This document shows positions 51,723-60,440 of a stretch of 64,000 nucleotides of DNA, in pieces. Origin of the DNA: Bdellovibrionales bacterium. GTDB lineage: Bacteria > Bdellovibrionota > UBA1018 > CAIMNF01. Positions within the stretch are counted from its first letter, which is position 1, and each line of letters opens with the position of its first letter. The position numbers and the translations under genes are program-made. The notes beneath the pieces are model-generated. The model was not told the DNA's origin, did no database searches, and saw nothing but the letters and a program-made list of their open reading frames with translations. The stretch spans positions 132,800 through 196,799 of the forward strand of contig JAFEAO010000001.1 of the NCBI GenBank assembly GCA_018266375.1, read 5' to 3'.

Positions 51723-53814
51723 ACTGCCGAAGATACAGCCGAGGAAGTACCTCAAATCCGAAAGCGGTCAATCGGTCATCTTGATTTCGACCGTGATCAT
51801 CAGCTTCATTCTCTTTTTTGGATTTACGGTGAACACCGGCCTGCTTGTCACCGCAAAAATTAGCTTGCAATCCGCCGCCGACGCTGCTGCGTATGCCGGA
51901 GCCGCGACCCAAGCCCGTCAGCTAAACGCGATTTCGTACCTAAACTACGACATGCGCCGACAGTTCAAAAAGTTTTTGTATCGCTACAACGTGGTCTCAT
52001 CGCTCGCCAACCCCGATTTTGCAAACCCGTCGAATCCGAATATTCCCGGGTATTATAGCTTTGCAAAAAACGAATATTCCGCAAGTCCGGGCGATACCAC
52101 TCCTCGGCCGAATCCCATTAACGTCCCGAGCCTTTGCATCCCTCTCACGTCGGCAAGACGCGCGAACGATAACTGCCTCATGGTTAACATCCCGAACACC
52201 AGCGCGGTCTTTACCGGAACCGGTCTCAGCGCGATCAGCCAGCAACTCTACGACAACATCATTAAGATCCAAACCGTTCAAAACCAGCTTTGTACCGGCA
52301 ACAGCGCGATTAACTTCATGACGCTGATGCAGTGGCTGTTCAAAGCCGAGCCGACTTCCAACCAGATTCAACAACTCTTCGGGTCTATCGCCCAAACCGC
52401 GGGCCTAAGCCAGGCCGATAAGGATTCGGCGTCTCAAACGATCGGCTCGCTCTCCACCGGACTTGGACTTTATCCGCGCAATATTCTCACACTGCTCCGA
52501 ATGGAAACGCTCGCCGATTTCTTGAACGAACCTCCGGTGAAGGAAGCGAAGATCGATCAAACTCGCGCGTGGGCCGCCGCGCCGGATAGCGGAGCCGATC
52601 AACATGAGCGCACCATTCAGGCCATGGAATCGGCCATTGCGAATTTGAACGAGACAGTCATGAATCCCGCGGATGTGGATCTCACCGAACTGCAAGCGCC
52701 TCAGCAAATTAAAATCAATCCGGTGCTCGCGAGCTTTAACGTTTACATTCATTATCTGGTCCCCGGTTCGAATACCAATCCCGCCGACAAGACCCCGCTG
52801 TGTAAAGTGAGCATCATCCCCTTCCCGGCGATGAACGTACCGGTCGGTATGGTTCGGGCTCAGCAACCAACGACGGTGCACTATGCAGTCAAATTGCGCG
52901 CAAAAGCTCATTTGATGTTTCTGCCGATCAAAGACGGGCTTGATCTCGAAGCTTTCGCCGCCGCGAAACCTTTTGGTAGTCGGATCGGTCCTTCGACGCT
53001 TACCGAAAAAGACTTCGTTGAAGACATTCAACCCGGCACTGTCAACGGCACCGTGGTCAACGACTGCAAAGGCCCCTTGGCCTGCAAAGTTCCGAACTTA
53101 ACACTCATTGCCGATAAAACCTTTTACAGCAGCGCGTACCTAAACGCGATGAAGACCATCACTCACGGAAGCGGTCCAAACGATCCTGCGACTTCTCAAA
53201 CTCTCGAAGCGGCCGCTCGCGCGGCAATGGCCCCAAACGCCGCCGAGATCGGGCATTACAATATTCTTCCACCCCCGAGACAAACCCAAAGCTCGAACGG
53301 GCCAGATATGCGCTTTGAGTTCATCCCTTTCTCGGATAGCAACAATCAAAGTGTCTACCGGTTCTATGCACCCCTGTTCCCGGCCAGCGGCGGCGACCCG
53401 ATCCAGCGAACAAACAAATTCATCGAGAACGTGTTTGGGAATCAGTTGACCGGACAAAACGCCTTCGGCGTCGACATGGACAGCATTAAAAATGAACTGA
53501 AAAGCCAGATCGGCAGCTACATCCGAAATAATTTACAAGCCGCAGTCAACACCGAGAACCAGGAGAGTCTGACCTTTGCCGCAATCGACCTTCCGATGGC
53601 CGGGGTCCTGCCTGATCAATCGGGCAAGAACCAATGGCTCACCGACCCAAACTCCGTTTTGACCTCATGGGCGCCAACTTATGCTCGCGTGAACGCTTTG
53701 GAATTCGGTTTCAAAGCCCGTTATGGGTACAGCGTAAAGTTTGTCACATTGCAAAATCTATTGAAGAACGGCATGCCCTCGGACGACGAAGACACGACCA
53801 AAGTTAACCACTAG
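51715..53814 (+). CDS. Tad/TadG-like protein (putative Flp pilus or surface protein)
   Basis: The 699-residue protein begins with a TTG start 8 bp before the end of the SIMPL gene; no ATG or GTG lies before the Tad motif. The N-terminus KSESGQSVILISTVIISFIL, followed by a hydrophobic helix and SLQSAADAAAYAGAATQARQ, is the classical TadG/TadE-like N-terminus. The rest (about 80-699) is a large exported part with Pro/Asn-rich regions, few Cys and no repeat. TadG-type proteins attach to Flp pilus machines; a CpaF-type ATPase is 8 kb away. The exported part has no recognised enzyme motif. Confidence 0.75.
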   Translation: MNKLPKIQPRKYLKSESGQSVILISTVIISFILFFGFTVNTGLLVTAKISLQSAADAAAYAGAATQARQLNAISYLNYDMRRQFKKFLYRYNVVSSLANPDFANPSNPNIPGYYSFAKNEYSASPGDTTPRPNPINVPSLCIPLTSARRANDNCLMVNIPNTSAVFTGTGLSAISQQLYDNIIKIQTVQNQLCTGNSAINFMTLMQWLFKAEPTSNQIQQLFGSIAQTAGLSQADKDSASQTIGSLSTGLGLYPRNILTLLRMETLADFLNEPPVKEAKIDQTRAWAAAPDSGADQHERTIQAMESAIANLNETVMNPADVDLTELQAPQQIKINPVLASFNVYIHYLVPGSNTNPADKTPLCKVSIIPFPAMNVPVGMVRAQQPTTVHYAVKLRAKAHLMFLPIKDGLDLEAFAAAKPFGSRIGPSTLTEKDFVEDIQPGTVNGTVVNDCKGPLACKVPNLTLIADKTFYSSAYLNAMKTITHGSGPNDPATSQTLEAAARAAMAPNAAEIGHYNILPPPRQTQSSNGPDMRFEFIPFSDSNNQSVYRFYAPLFPASGGDPIQRTNKFIENVFGNQLTGQNAFGVDMDSIKNELKSQIGSYIRNNLQAAVNTENQESLTFAAIDLPMAGVLPDQSGKNQWLTDPNSVLTSWAPTYARVNALEFGFKARYGYSVKFVTLQNLLKNGMPSDDEDTTKVNH

Positions 53815-53905
53815 AATCCGTTATAGAAACTCTTGCCAAATCCACCCGATCACCGATAACTTTTGATGTACCTAAAACTCGCTAGTTCAATGCACGGAGG
53901 ACACC

Positions 53906-54502
53906 ATGGCAAAAGCTAAGAAAAAGAAAGCTGCACCGAAGAAGAAGAAAGCTGCGAAGCCGGCTAAAAAAACTGCAGCAAGGAAACCAGGAAAACCAGC
54001 TAAGAAAAGCGCGGCAAAAAAGGCTGCGAAGCCGGCTAAAAAAACCGCCAAAAAAGCAGCCCCGAAAAAAGCTGCAAAGAAAGCCGCTCCAAAAAAAGCA
54101 GCCGCTCCAAAAGCTACCGACAACAAAAAAAATAATCTAATGCCCGCAGTCGGCGCCGCTATCGCAGCGGGCGCGATCGGCGCAGGAATTTCTCAAGCGA
54201 CTGCTCACGAGCAAGACGAAGATATGTTCGGTGACGATGAAGATCCCGGCATGACCGAGACCCTCATCGACGACGAAGAATCCCTTCAAGATCCGATGAG
54301 CGACGACGACGATGAAGACATGTACTCTCGCGCGGACGACGACGAGATCGGCGACGAAGATATTGGATTCTCGGACGACGATGAAGATTCGAGCGACGAC
54401 GAAGGTGATGATTTCGGCGATGACGAAGATCTCGACGATGAAGACGATCTCGAAATGTCCGACGATGAAGACGAAGATTTCTCTGACGAAGAAGACGACT
54501 AG
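53906..54502 (+). CDS. Histone H1-like Lys/Ala protein with acidic tail
   Basis: The 198-residue protein has two opposite halves. Residues 1-75 are Lys/Ala/Pro-rich, with repeats such as KKAAPKKKKAAKPAKK and AAKKAAPKK, like the tails of histone H1 and of bacterial H1-like DNA-binding proteins. Residues about 78-97 are apolar and glycine-rich (AVGAAIAAGAIGAGIS). Residues about 102-198 are very acidic (Asp/Glu in about two thirds of positions, with some Ser and Met). No family with both parts is recognised. The basic half probably binds DNA; the acidic half may oppose or regulate this. The next gene starts only 15 bp further on. Confidence 0.85.
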   Translation: MAKAKKKKAAPKKKKAAKPAKKTAARKPGKPAKKSAAKKAAKPAKKTAKKAAPKKAAKKAAPKKAAAPKATDNKKNNLMPAVGAAIAAGAIGAGISQATAHEQDEDMFGDDEDPGMTETLIDDEESLQDPMSDDDDEDMYSRADDDEIGDEDIGFSDDDEDSSDDEGDDFGDDEDLDDEDDLEMSDDEDEDFSDEEDD

Positions 54503-54517
54503 TCCTACACTTAACTC

Positions 54518-55861
54518 ATGGATATTAGAGACGTCGTACACGGTGTTATCCAGATCGAATCCCATGAACTTCCTGTAATCGACTCAGCACTATTTCAAAG
54601 ACTTCGGCAAATCCGGCAGACCGGGTTTGCCGAATTTTCTTATCCGGGCGCCACTCATAATCGCTACATTCATAGCCTAGGCGCCCTCCAGACCGCTACC
54701 GACGCATTCGAAGCGATCTTCCCGCATCTCAAGCGGCATCACCATCAAGTGTGGCGCAAGTTCAGAGCGCTCGTTCGATTCGCGGCGCTCCTCCACGACA
54801 TCGGGCACGGCCCGCTTTCGCACACGACCGAGTTTGCAATGCCGCCGGTGTCAAAACTCAAAGTGCCGTTCATGAAGTACCCGAAGGATCGCAAGGCGAC
54901 TCACGAGGACTACACCCTCAAGATCGTTCTCGACTCCGAGCTGACGTCGGTTCTGGCAAAAGCTTGCGTGGCTTACGGTTTCACCCCGTATCACGTGGCT
55001 TGCTTGATCGAAGCCGAGCTGAAGCCCAAGGACAATTTCTTCGTCGAAAAAATCAGCGACAGAAAAGGCGAAAGCGAAAAAATAAATTTTCTCCCGATCT
55101 TGCATCAACTGATCAGCTCCGAACTCGACGCCGACCGCATGGATTATCTCCGCCGCGATAGTTTTCAAGCGGGCGTGAGCTACGGGGAGTTCGACTACAA
55201 CTGGATCGTCTCGAACCTCTGTTATCACATCAAAGACGGCGATTGTTACATGGGCCTCAATCACCGCGCGCTTTACGCGTTCGAAGATTTTTTGCTTTCC
55301 CGCTATCACATGTTTTTGATGGTGTACCTCCATCACAAGACGGTGATGTTCGACGAGATGCTATCCAAATACCTGCACTCTCCCGACTGCGACTACGTCA
55401 TCCCGGCCGACATCGATTCGTACCGTCACTATACCGACGCTCATCTTTACTCGCATTTAGGCAAATCGAAAAACGAATGGGCCCGCCGGATCGTCGAGAA
55501 GCGTACTTTGCGGTTGCTCCTGGAAACCCATAGCGGGATTCCATCGACGGATAACGCCCGCGAACAGCAGGAAAAGCTCTTCAAGAAGACGCTCGATACC
55601 CTCAAGAGCAAGGGTATCTCCTATATTTCGACGACCTCGACCGGGATCCTGTCAAAATACTTCGGAAAATCCGAGTTTCCAATTTTCGTAAAATACGACA
55701 ATCTATATTCAAAGCCGCAGTTTATTCCGCTGCAGAAATGCACGATTTTGTTTTCGCAGTACCCGAACACGCGCTCGATCTCCCGGATCTATCTTACTCC
55801 GGAAGACTACGCGAAAGTCGGAAACCAGGGCCGCAATGAAGCGGTCCAATTTGAATTGTAA
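54518..55861 (+). CDS. HD-superfamily phosphohydrolase (COG1078-like)
   Basis: The 447-residue protein begins with MDIRDVVHGVIQIESHELPV and soon has RLRQIRQTGFAEFSYPGATH, RFAALLHDIGHGPLSHTTEF (HD motif) and ELDADRMDYLRRDSF. This is the family of the dGTPase-like HD phosphohydrolases found in many bacteria. They hydrolyse nucleotides; YwfO-like members act on deoxynucleotides. The C-terminal part (about 290-447) is the usual helical extension. The gene begins 15 bp after the acidic-tail protein. Substrate not predictable. Confidence 0.9.
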   Translation: MDIRDVVHGVIQIESHELPVIDSALFQRLRQIRQTGFAEFSYPGATHNRYIHSLGALQTATDAFEAIFPHLKRHHHQVWRKFRALVRFAALLHDIGHGPLSHTTEFAMPPVSKLKVPFMKYPKDRKATHEDYTLKIVLDSELTSVLAKACVAYGFTPYHVACLIEAELKPKDNFFVEKISDRKGESEKINFLPILHQLISSELDADRMDYLRRDSFQAGVSYGEFDYNWIVSNLCYHIKDGDCYMGLNHRALYAFEDFLLSRYHMFLMVYLHHKTVMFDEMLSKYLHSPDCDYVIPADIDSYRHYTDAHLYSHLGKSKNEWARRIVEKRTLRLLLETHSGIPSTDNAREQQEKLFKKTLDTLKSKGISYISTTSTGILSKYFGKSEFPIFVKYDNLYSKPQFIPLQKCTILFSQYPNTRSISRIYLTPEDYAKVGNQGRNEAVQFEL

Positions 55862-55873
55862 GGAAGCTATACC

Positions 55874-56371
55874 ATGAAAAACTTGATTTTAGTCTCGTCG
55901 TTGGCTCTCACGCTGACCGTCGTTGCCGCACGTCCGGCACAAGCCGCGTACGATTCGGCACGCTCGAAATCAAACGGCATCGGCTTCGTGCTCGGTGAGC
56001 CGACAGGTCTTTCTTTTCAAGTGGACTCTCAGGTCGACCACTCGATCAACGGCGGTTTGGCCTGGTCTTGGGATCACTGGATGCAGATCTGGGTCGATTA
56101 CGCGTTCCACTTTCCTCATTTCTTTTCGCAAGTGACCAAAGAGTCGACGTTTATGGACGCTTATATCGGCGTCGGTGCCGGTATCGTTTTTGCCGACAGC
56201 ACTTACTACTCGACCACCACCGGCGCATTGCTACGTATCCCTTTCGGCGTCGAATACAAACTCGCAACCGCTCCGCTCGGGTTTTTCATGGAACTCGCAC
56301 CGGGCGTCCTCTTCGGGCCGCAAACCCACGGTAAATTCAACTTCGGCATCGGCGGACGTTTTTACTTCTAG
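55874..56371 (+). CDS. Small outer-membrane-like protein
   Basis: The 165-residue protein has a signal peptide (MKNLILVSSLALTLTVVAARPAQA). The mature part of about 140 residues has alternating aromatic and glycine residues (GIGFVLGEPTGLSFQ, VDYAFHFPHFFSQ, GVEYKLATAPLGFF) and a C-terminal Phe after RFY, as in outer-membrane beta barrels. It would fit an 8-stranded barrel. No family is recognised beyond this. A short spacing of 12 bp after the HD gene and AGGAAG before the ATG suggest co-transcription. Confidence 0.72.
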   Translation: MKNLILVSSLALTLTVVAARPAQAAYDSARSKSNGIGFVLGEPTGLSFQVDSQVDHSINGGLAWSWDHWMQIWVDYAFHFPHFFSQVTKESTFMDAYIGVGAGIVFADSTYYSTTTGALLRIPFGVEYKLATAPLGFFMELAPGVLFGPQTHGKFNFGIGGRFYF

Positions 56372-56456
56372 CCACTAATTCCGCCGAATTCCGCGTTTTT
56401 TTAATATTACCTTTATGTAATTGACAATCGGTAGCGTGCTTGTTACCTCCCCGGTC

Positions 56457-57554
56457 ATGAGAGAGATGCCATTACGCGGCTGGACCACAAAACTGACCGC
56501 GCTTGTCTGGTTAACAGCCCCGCAAGTACACGCAGCCTGTAACCCCAACGACAATATCGACCTAAGAGCGGTCTACCCATCAGTCTTCGACTCGCTTCGA
56601 GTTCCGGATCAAGGCAGAATCGGGCTTTGTTACGCCTACGCGGCTTCGACTCTCATCGATTTCTACCGCATTAAGATGAAATCCGATCGCTACGACATCT
56701 TCAATACCGATCCGATCGATGCCGCGCAGGCAGGCACGTTGGAATCACAGGACGGCGATATCGAAGGCGGCCATGTTTGCGATGTGGTCAACGGCATGGT
56801 CAAACGCGGTGTCGGATACGTAAGCTCCCAATACAATCCGGCGCAGATGCTCGATCTCGGAAGCAAAACTCAGTTGCAAGCCGTGCGCAATATCTTTGCT
56901 GAATATCTCAACGAGCCAAAAAAGTTTAAAGTCGTCGATCCGAAGTTTTTCCCGCCGGCCAAACGCGCATCCCTTCCCGCCAGCCAAAAGACCTACCTTA
57001 AAAAGTTCGATGCGCTCCTCGTCTGGCTCAAGGGAGAGCTCCTAGCTCGTAAGATGGATCTCAAAAAAATTCCGAGCGACGATGAGATATTTGCGTTCAT
57101 TCAGGATAATCACGTGCGTAACGACTACGCGAACTTCCCGATCAAGTTCGAGATGTTTATCGCGAACGACTCGACGAATCGCCTGTCGTTTAAGATGCCG
57201 AACTTGCGCTGTACCGCCGAAAAGGGCTTGTACGACGGCTACTCCTACATGAATCAGCTCGACATCACGCTCACCTATCAAAAACTTCCGATCGGTATCG
57301 AGATGTGCGCAAAAGCGCTGACTCAAAAAGGCTATAAAGGCTACGCCGAACCCATGAAAGCGAAATCCGATTGCGGTTTACATGCGCTGGTCGTGATCGG
57401 CCGTCGCTTCGGCTCCCGCGGATGCGAATATCTGATTCGGAACTCTTGGGGCAACGATTATAACGGCTACGCTTACCCGAAAGACGACGGCGACGTGTGG
57501 ATTCCCGAGGACGCCCTGAGCGGAAACCTCTTCGGAACGGCATATATACGGTAG
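56457..57554 (+). CDS. Exported papain-family (C1) cysteine protease
   Basis: The 365-residue protein starts with a short signal peptide (to about residue 26, QVHAA). The catalytic residues of family C1 are visible: Gln52 and Cys58 in DQGRIGLCYAYAAS, His309 in GLHALVVIG and Asn329 in YLIRNSWGNDY. The usual insertion between Cys and His is long (about 250 residues), with two extra Cys pairs. It probably digests proteins outside the cytoplasm. The frame opens with TTG at 56421; the ATG at 56457 is a better start. The gene converges on the MBL hydrolase gene. Confidence 0.87.
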   Translation: MREMPLRGWTTKLTALVWLTAPQVHAACNPNDNIDLRAVYPSVFDSLRVPDQGRIGLCYAYAASTLIDFYRIKMKSDRYDIFNTDPIDAAQAGTLESQDGDIEGGHVCDVVNGMVKRGVGYVSSQYNPAQMLDLGSKTQLQAVRNIFAEYLNEPKKFKVVDPKFFPPAKRASLPASQKTYLKKFDALLVWLKGELLARKMDLKKIPSDDEIFAFIQDNHVRNDYANFPIKFEMFIANDSTNRLSFKMPNLRCTAEKGLYDGYSYMNQLDITLTYQKLPIGIEMCAKALTQKGYKGYAEPMKAKSDCGLHALVVIGRRFGSRGCEYLIRNSWGNDYNGYAYPKDDGDVWIPEDALSGNLFGTAYIR

Positions 57555-57556
57555 GA

Positions 57557-58477
57557 TCATGCGGGTTTCGCAGCCGTAAAAACCAGACCTTGCGCATTGA
57601 CTTGAAAATCCAATTTCAAGATTTTCAAATCTTCGGAATCGAAGTTGATTCCGCGGTTCGCGTAATACTGGATCATCCAATCGTGGATGTGCTCGGTCAC
57701 GGTAACTTCATCCAAGCTTTCGCGTTTGATCCGCTTGACCATTTCGACGGAAAATCGGATTTGATCCCGCAACTGCCGCGCCGCCGTCGGAACATCCTTG
57801 CCCTGCATGAGTCCGAAGTGGGTCGGTCCTACCGCGATCGGTTTCAAAGCCTCCACCCAATCGACAGTCGCAATCGCAGCCTCGCCGTCAAAGTCAGTTG
57901 GCGACGTGGAAGCAAGCACGATCAATCCCCGCTTGCGATTGATCTTCGGATACGACACCCCAAACGAATCGCCGGTAAAAAGCGTGCGGGTCTCCGGCTC
58001 GAAAACACAAAGATGATGGTTGGCGTGGCCACGTGTGTGCTTGGTTTCGAGCTTTCCGCCCATCCAGTCGATCTCCTGCCCGTCTTCCAGCGCGACGACT
58101 CTCTCCACCGGACATGGAAGAATTTTTCCGTAAAGCTTGTCCATAAACGCCTGGCCATAAACTTGCGTGGCACTCGCAACCAGCCGGCTCGGATCAATCG
58201 CATGTTTTGCCGCACGTGGATGGGCATATAACTTCGCCGACGGAAATTCTTTCAAGAACAACCCTGCCCCACCCGCATGATCGAGGTGAACGTGGGTCAC
58301 GCATAAGCCGTCCACATCCGTCGCTTTTAATCCGGCCTCTGCAACCGCGGCCTGAAGACGGGGAATGGCATAGTTGGTATTGCACTCGATAAAAAATCCA
58401 CGTCCCTGACTGACCAACAAGTAAGCCGAAGCGAATTCGCTCTCAACATAATTGCAATCCACCGTAATGATCTTCAT
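57557..58477 (-). CDS. MBL-fold metallo-hydrolase
   Basis: The 306-residue protein has the metallo-beta-lactamase signature HVHLDHAGG (HxHxDH) in GLCVTHVHLDHAGGAG at about residue 60-68, followed by the downstream His and Asp ligands (THFGLMQG, TRGHANHHLCVFE and TLFTGDSFG). It is a soluble cytoplasmic-looking enzyme without signal. The fold includes glyoxalase II, lactonases and sulfur dioxygenases; the length and the C-terminal helical part do not decide. The start MKIITVDCNYV is near-certain by length. An 11-bp piece of the REP core occurs inside the gene (57896-57906) but lies within coding sequence and is not a repeat copy. Confidence 0.87.
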   Translation of the reverse strand: MKIITVDCNYVESEFASAYLLVSQGRGFFIECNTNYAIPRLQAAVAEAGLKATDVDGLCVTHVHLDHAGGAGLFLKEFPSAKLYAHPRAAKHAIDPSRLVASATQVYGQAFMDKLYGKILPCPVERVVALEDGQEIDWMGGKLETKHTRGHANHHLCVFEPETRTLFTGDSFGVSYPKINRKRGLIVLASTSPTDFDGEAAIATVDWVEALKPIAVGPTHFGLMQGKDVPTAARQLRDQIRFSVEMVKRIKRESLDEVTVTEHIHDWMIQYYANRGINFDSEDLKILKLDFQVNAQGLVFTAAKPA

Positions 58478-58494
58478 ACTGAATTCATATTACG

Positions 58495-59310
58495 ATGGAT
58501 CTGACTAAACTGCGATTTTTAACTTGGAATATCGGTTATGCCTACGGTCTCGGCTCTGAAGGAACGAGCGCACATGGCAGTCCGTATCAAGAAAAGCCCC
58601 GCGACCATTTTGAATCGGCACTCAACAGCATGGGCGACTTCATCGCAAATATCGGCGTCGACATCGTTTTTTTGCAGGAGGTGGATTTTCATTCCAAGCG
58701 CTCACACAATATCAATCAGCTCGAGTGGATCTCGCGCCGTTCGAACTTGCTACATCGAAGCGCCGTCGTTTCCTGGAGTCATCCTTACGTTCCGTATCCG
58801 GGTTTGAATCCGCGTAATCACTTCGGGCCCGTTAATTCAGGCGGCGGGATTTTATCCCGCTATCCGATCGAGCCCCTCAATATCGATTTACTTCCGAAGC
58901 CGCGCGAAAACGGTACACTCTACAATTTTTTCTACCTGTCGCGCTACCTCCAGGTAGTATCGCTTCAAGTGCCCCATCGTCCGGCGATGCGAATCATGAA
59001 CTTGCACCTTGAAGCGTTTTCGCAAAGCAATCGCGACTTGCATCTGCAGAAGACCGCCGAAAGACTTCCCGATTTCGATATCGCCGTCGCGGGCGGAGAT
59101 TTTAACGGCCCCATTACTCTGACCGAGTCGGCTTCAAAGGACTGGCAAGTTTTAAACTACGAAGGATTTACTTTTCCGTGCAATCGTCCCGATCAAGCGA
59201 TCGATGGGTTTGTCGCGAAGAAGAGCCTGCCGTTTTCGAAACCTCAGGTTTTAGATTCGGGAGATCTCTCCGATCACCGGCCTCTTTTTGTCGAAGCTTC
59301 GGGCGTGTAG
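58495..59310 (+). CDS. Endonuclease/exonuclease/phosphatase-family protein
   Basis: The 271-residue protein has the EEP fold: LTWNIGYAYG near the start, IVFLQEVDF (catalytic Glu), the middle NLHLEAFSQ, AVAGGDFNGPI (Asp/Asn) and a final LSDHRPLFVE (SDH with His). It resembles sphingomyelinase/DNase-I-like phosphodiesterases. No signal peptide is obvious. Substrate is unknown. The last 37 bp overlap the tail of the convergent phospholipase/nuclease-like gene, an unusually deep convergent overlap. Confidence 0.87.
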   Translation: MDLTKLRFLTWNIGYAYGLGSEGTSAHGSPYQEKPRDHFESALNSMGDFIANIGVDIVFLQEVDFHSKRSHNINQLEWISRRSNLLHRSAVVSWSHPYVPYPGLNPRNHFGPVNSGGGILSRYPIEPLNIDLLPKPRENGTLYNFFYLSRYLQVVSLQVPHRPAMRIMNLHLEAFSQSNRDLHLQKTAERLPDFDIAVAGGDFNGPITLTESASKDWQVLNYEGFTFPCNRPDQAIDGFVAKKSLPFSKPQVLDSGDLSDHRPLFVEASGV

Positions 59311-60359
59311 GTAAACGCCCGGTCGAACATGCCCCAAGTGTATTGAGCCATATTTTGAAATAGACGGCAGGTCACTTCGCGAAGTTTCGGTACGGCCTCC
59401 TCGCGCGAAGACTTGATGACTTCGTAGTAATCCGGAACGCCCACGCCTTTCGGCAGGTCGATTCCCGGTGACTTCAAGCTCTCTCCAAACAGCTCGTAAA
59501 GCGGCCCGCTCATGTTCCTGGCTTCGTCGCGCGACTTGTCGATGATCTCAGACAAGTTTTCCGAGATTTTCTGGGTGTTTGTCTCAAAGCAATCGCGCAT
59601 GTACATGTCGTCGTAATGCTTCAGATAGGTCAACGCGATCCCCTCGTACGCAAAGTGATAGTTACCGAGCGTATGAGTACATCGAGCGATGAAGTGGTTA
59701 AAGATATCCGAGAGGGGAAGGTATTTCCAATACGGCACTTGCAGGACGTGGAACGGCTGATGCAAATCCTGCAAGTAATGAAGCGCCCAGAGCAATGTGC
59801 GAACGCCCCAAAACTTTTGGCCTTCCTGAAAAAACTTATCCGACATGATCAAAAGACGCTGATAGCGGACCGGCGCCTCGCCCACCGAATGAAACGGATA
59901 CTGAAAAGTTTGAAGCGGCTGCTTGTAATCGAAGCCCGGAAAAATCATGTGCCGGAATCCCTGCGATGTCGGTCCGGTCGCTCCCCCCATCCACTTACGG
60001 ACTCCGTTCGGATCCGCGCTCTCCGGCAAGTCGCGATCCATTCCCATGTCCGGCTCGTCGATCATGTCGCTTCGAAACAGCTCGTAGACCTCGATCTGTT
60101 TTTGATCGGGATGCTTTTGGCTGTAGACCGGAATCGCGGCCTCACGAAGCTCGAGACCCGTTGCAAGCGTGTGGATCATCGCCTTTTCATCAGCTTCGGA
60201 TGGAACCGCGATTTTTTCGTAGAGGTATCTGCGGTTCAGATTGGCCGTCGTGCGGCCGATACTTTGCATGAGGAGTTGATGCTGATCCCAGGCTTTTGCC
60301 GGGACCGCGGAAGACAACAACACAAGCGTTGAAGCCGAAAAGAAGAGCGGTCTCCTCAT
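59274..60359 (-). CDS. Exported zinc-dependent phospholipase C / S1-P1 nuclease-like hydrolase
   Basis: The 361-residue protein has a signal peptide MRRPLFFSASTLVLLSSAVPAKA, after which the mature protein begins with Trp24, the residue whose amino group binds zinc in this family. His27 follows. His194, Asp198 and His204 in LHYLQDLHQPFHV form the HxxxDxxxxxH motif, and His235 with Glu239 (HFAYE) form the HxxxE motif of zinc phospholipase C (Asp in S1/P1 nucleases). The Glu favours phospholipase C. It may digest lipids or nucleic acids outside the cell. No Shine-Dalgarno was found. The C-terminus overlaps the convergent gene by 37 bp. Confidence 0.85.
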   Translation of the reverse strand: MRRPLFFSASTLVLLSSAVPAKAWDQHQLLMQSIGRTTANLNRRYLYEKIAVPSEADEKAMIHTLATGLELREAAIPVYSQKHPDQKQIEVYELFRSDMIDEPDMGMDRDLPESADPNGVRKWMGGATGPTSQGFRHMIFPGFDYKQPLQTFQYPFHSVGEAPVRYQRLLIMSDKFFQEGQKFWGVRTLLWALHYLQDLHQPFHVLQVPYWKYLPLSDIFNHFIARCTHTLGNYHFAYEGIALTYLKHYDDMYMRDCFETNTQKISENLSEIIDKSRDEARNMSGPLYELFGESLKSPGIDLPKGVGVPDYYEVIKSSREEAVPKLREVTCRLFQNMAQYTWGMFDRAFTYTPEASTKRGR

Positions 60360-60440
60360 GCTTTTATTTTAAGGGAGAACGGGATCGAAACACAACCGAT
60401 TGTGTTTATTTTGAGTTTGGCAGCTGATCTAAAGATTTCG

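Noticed and set aside
57896..57906. Fourth REP copy (AGTTGGCGACG)
   Set aside because: Only 11 bases match and they are inside the MBL hydrolase coding sequence; the rest of the core is missing.
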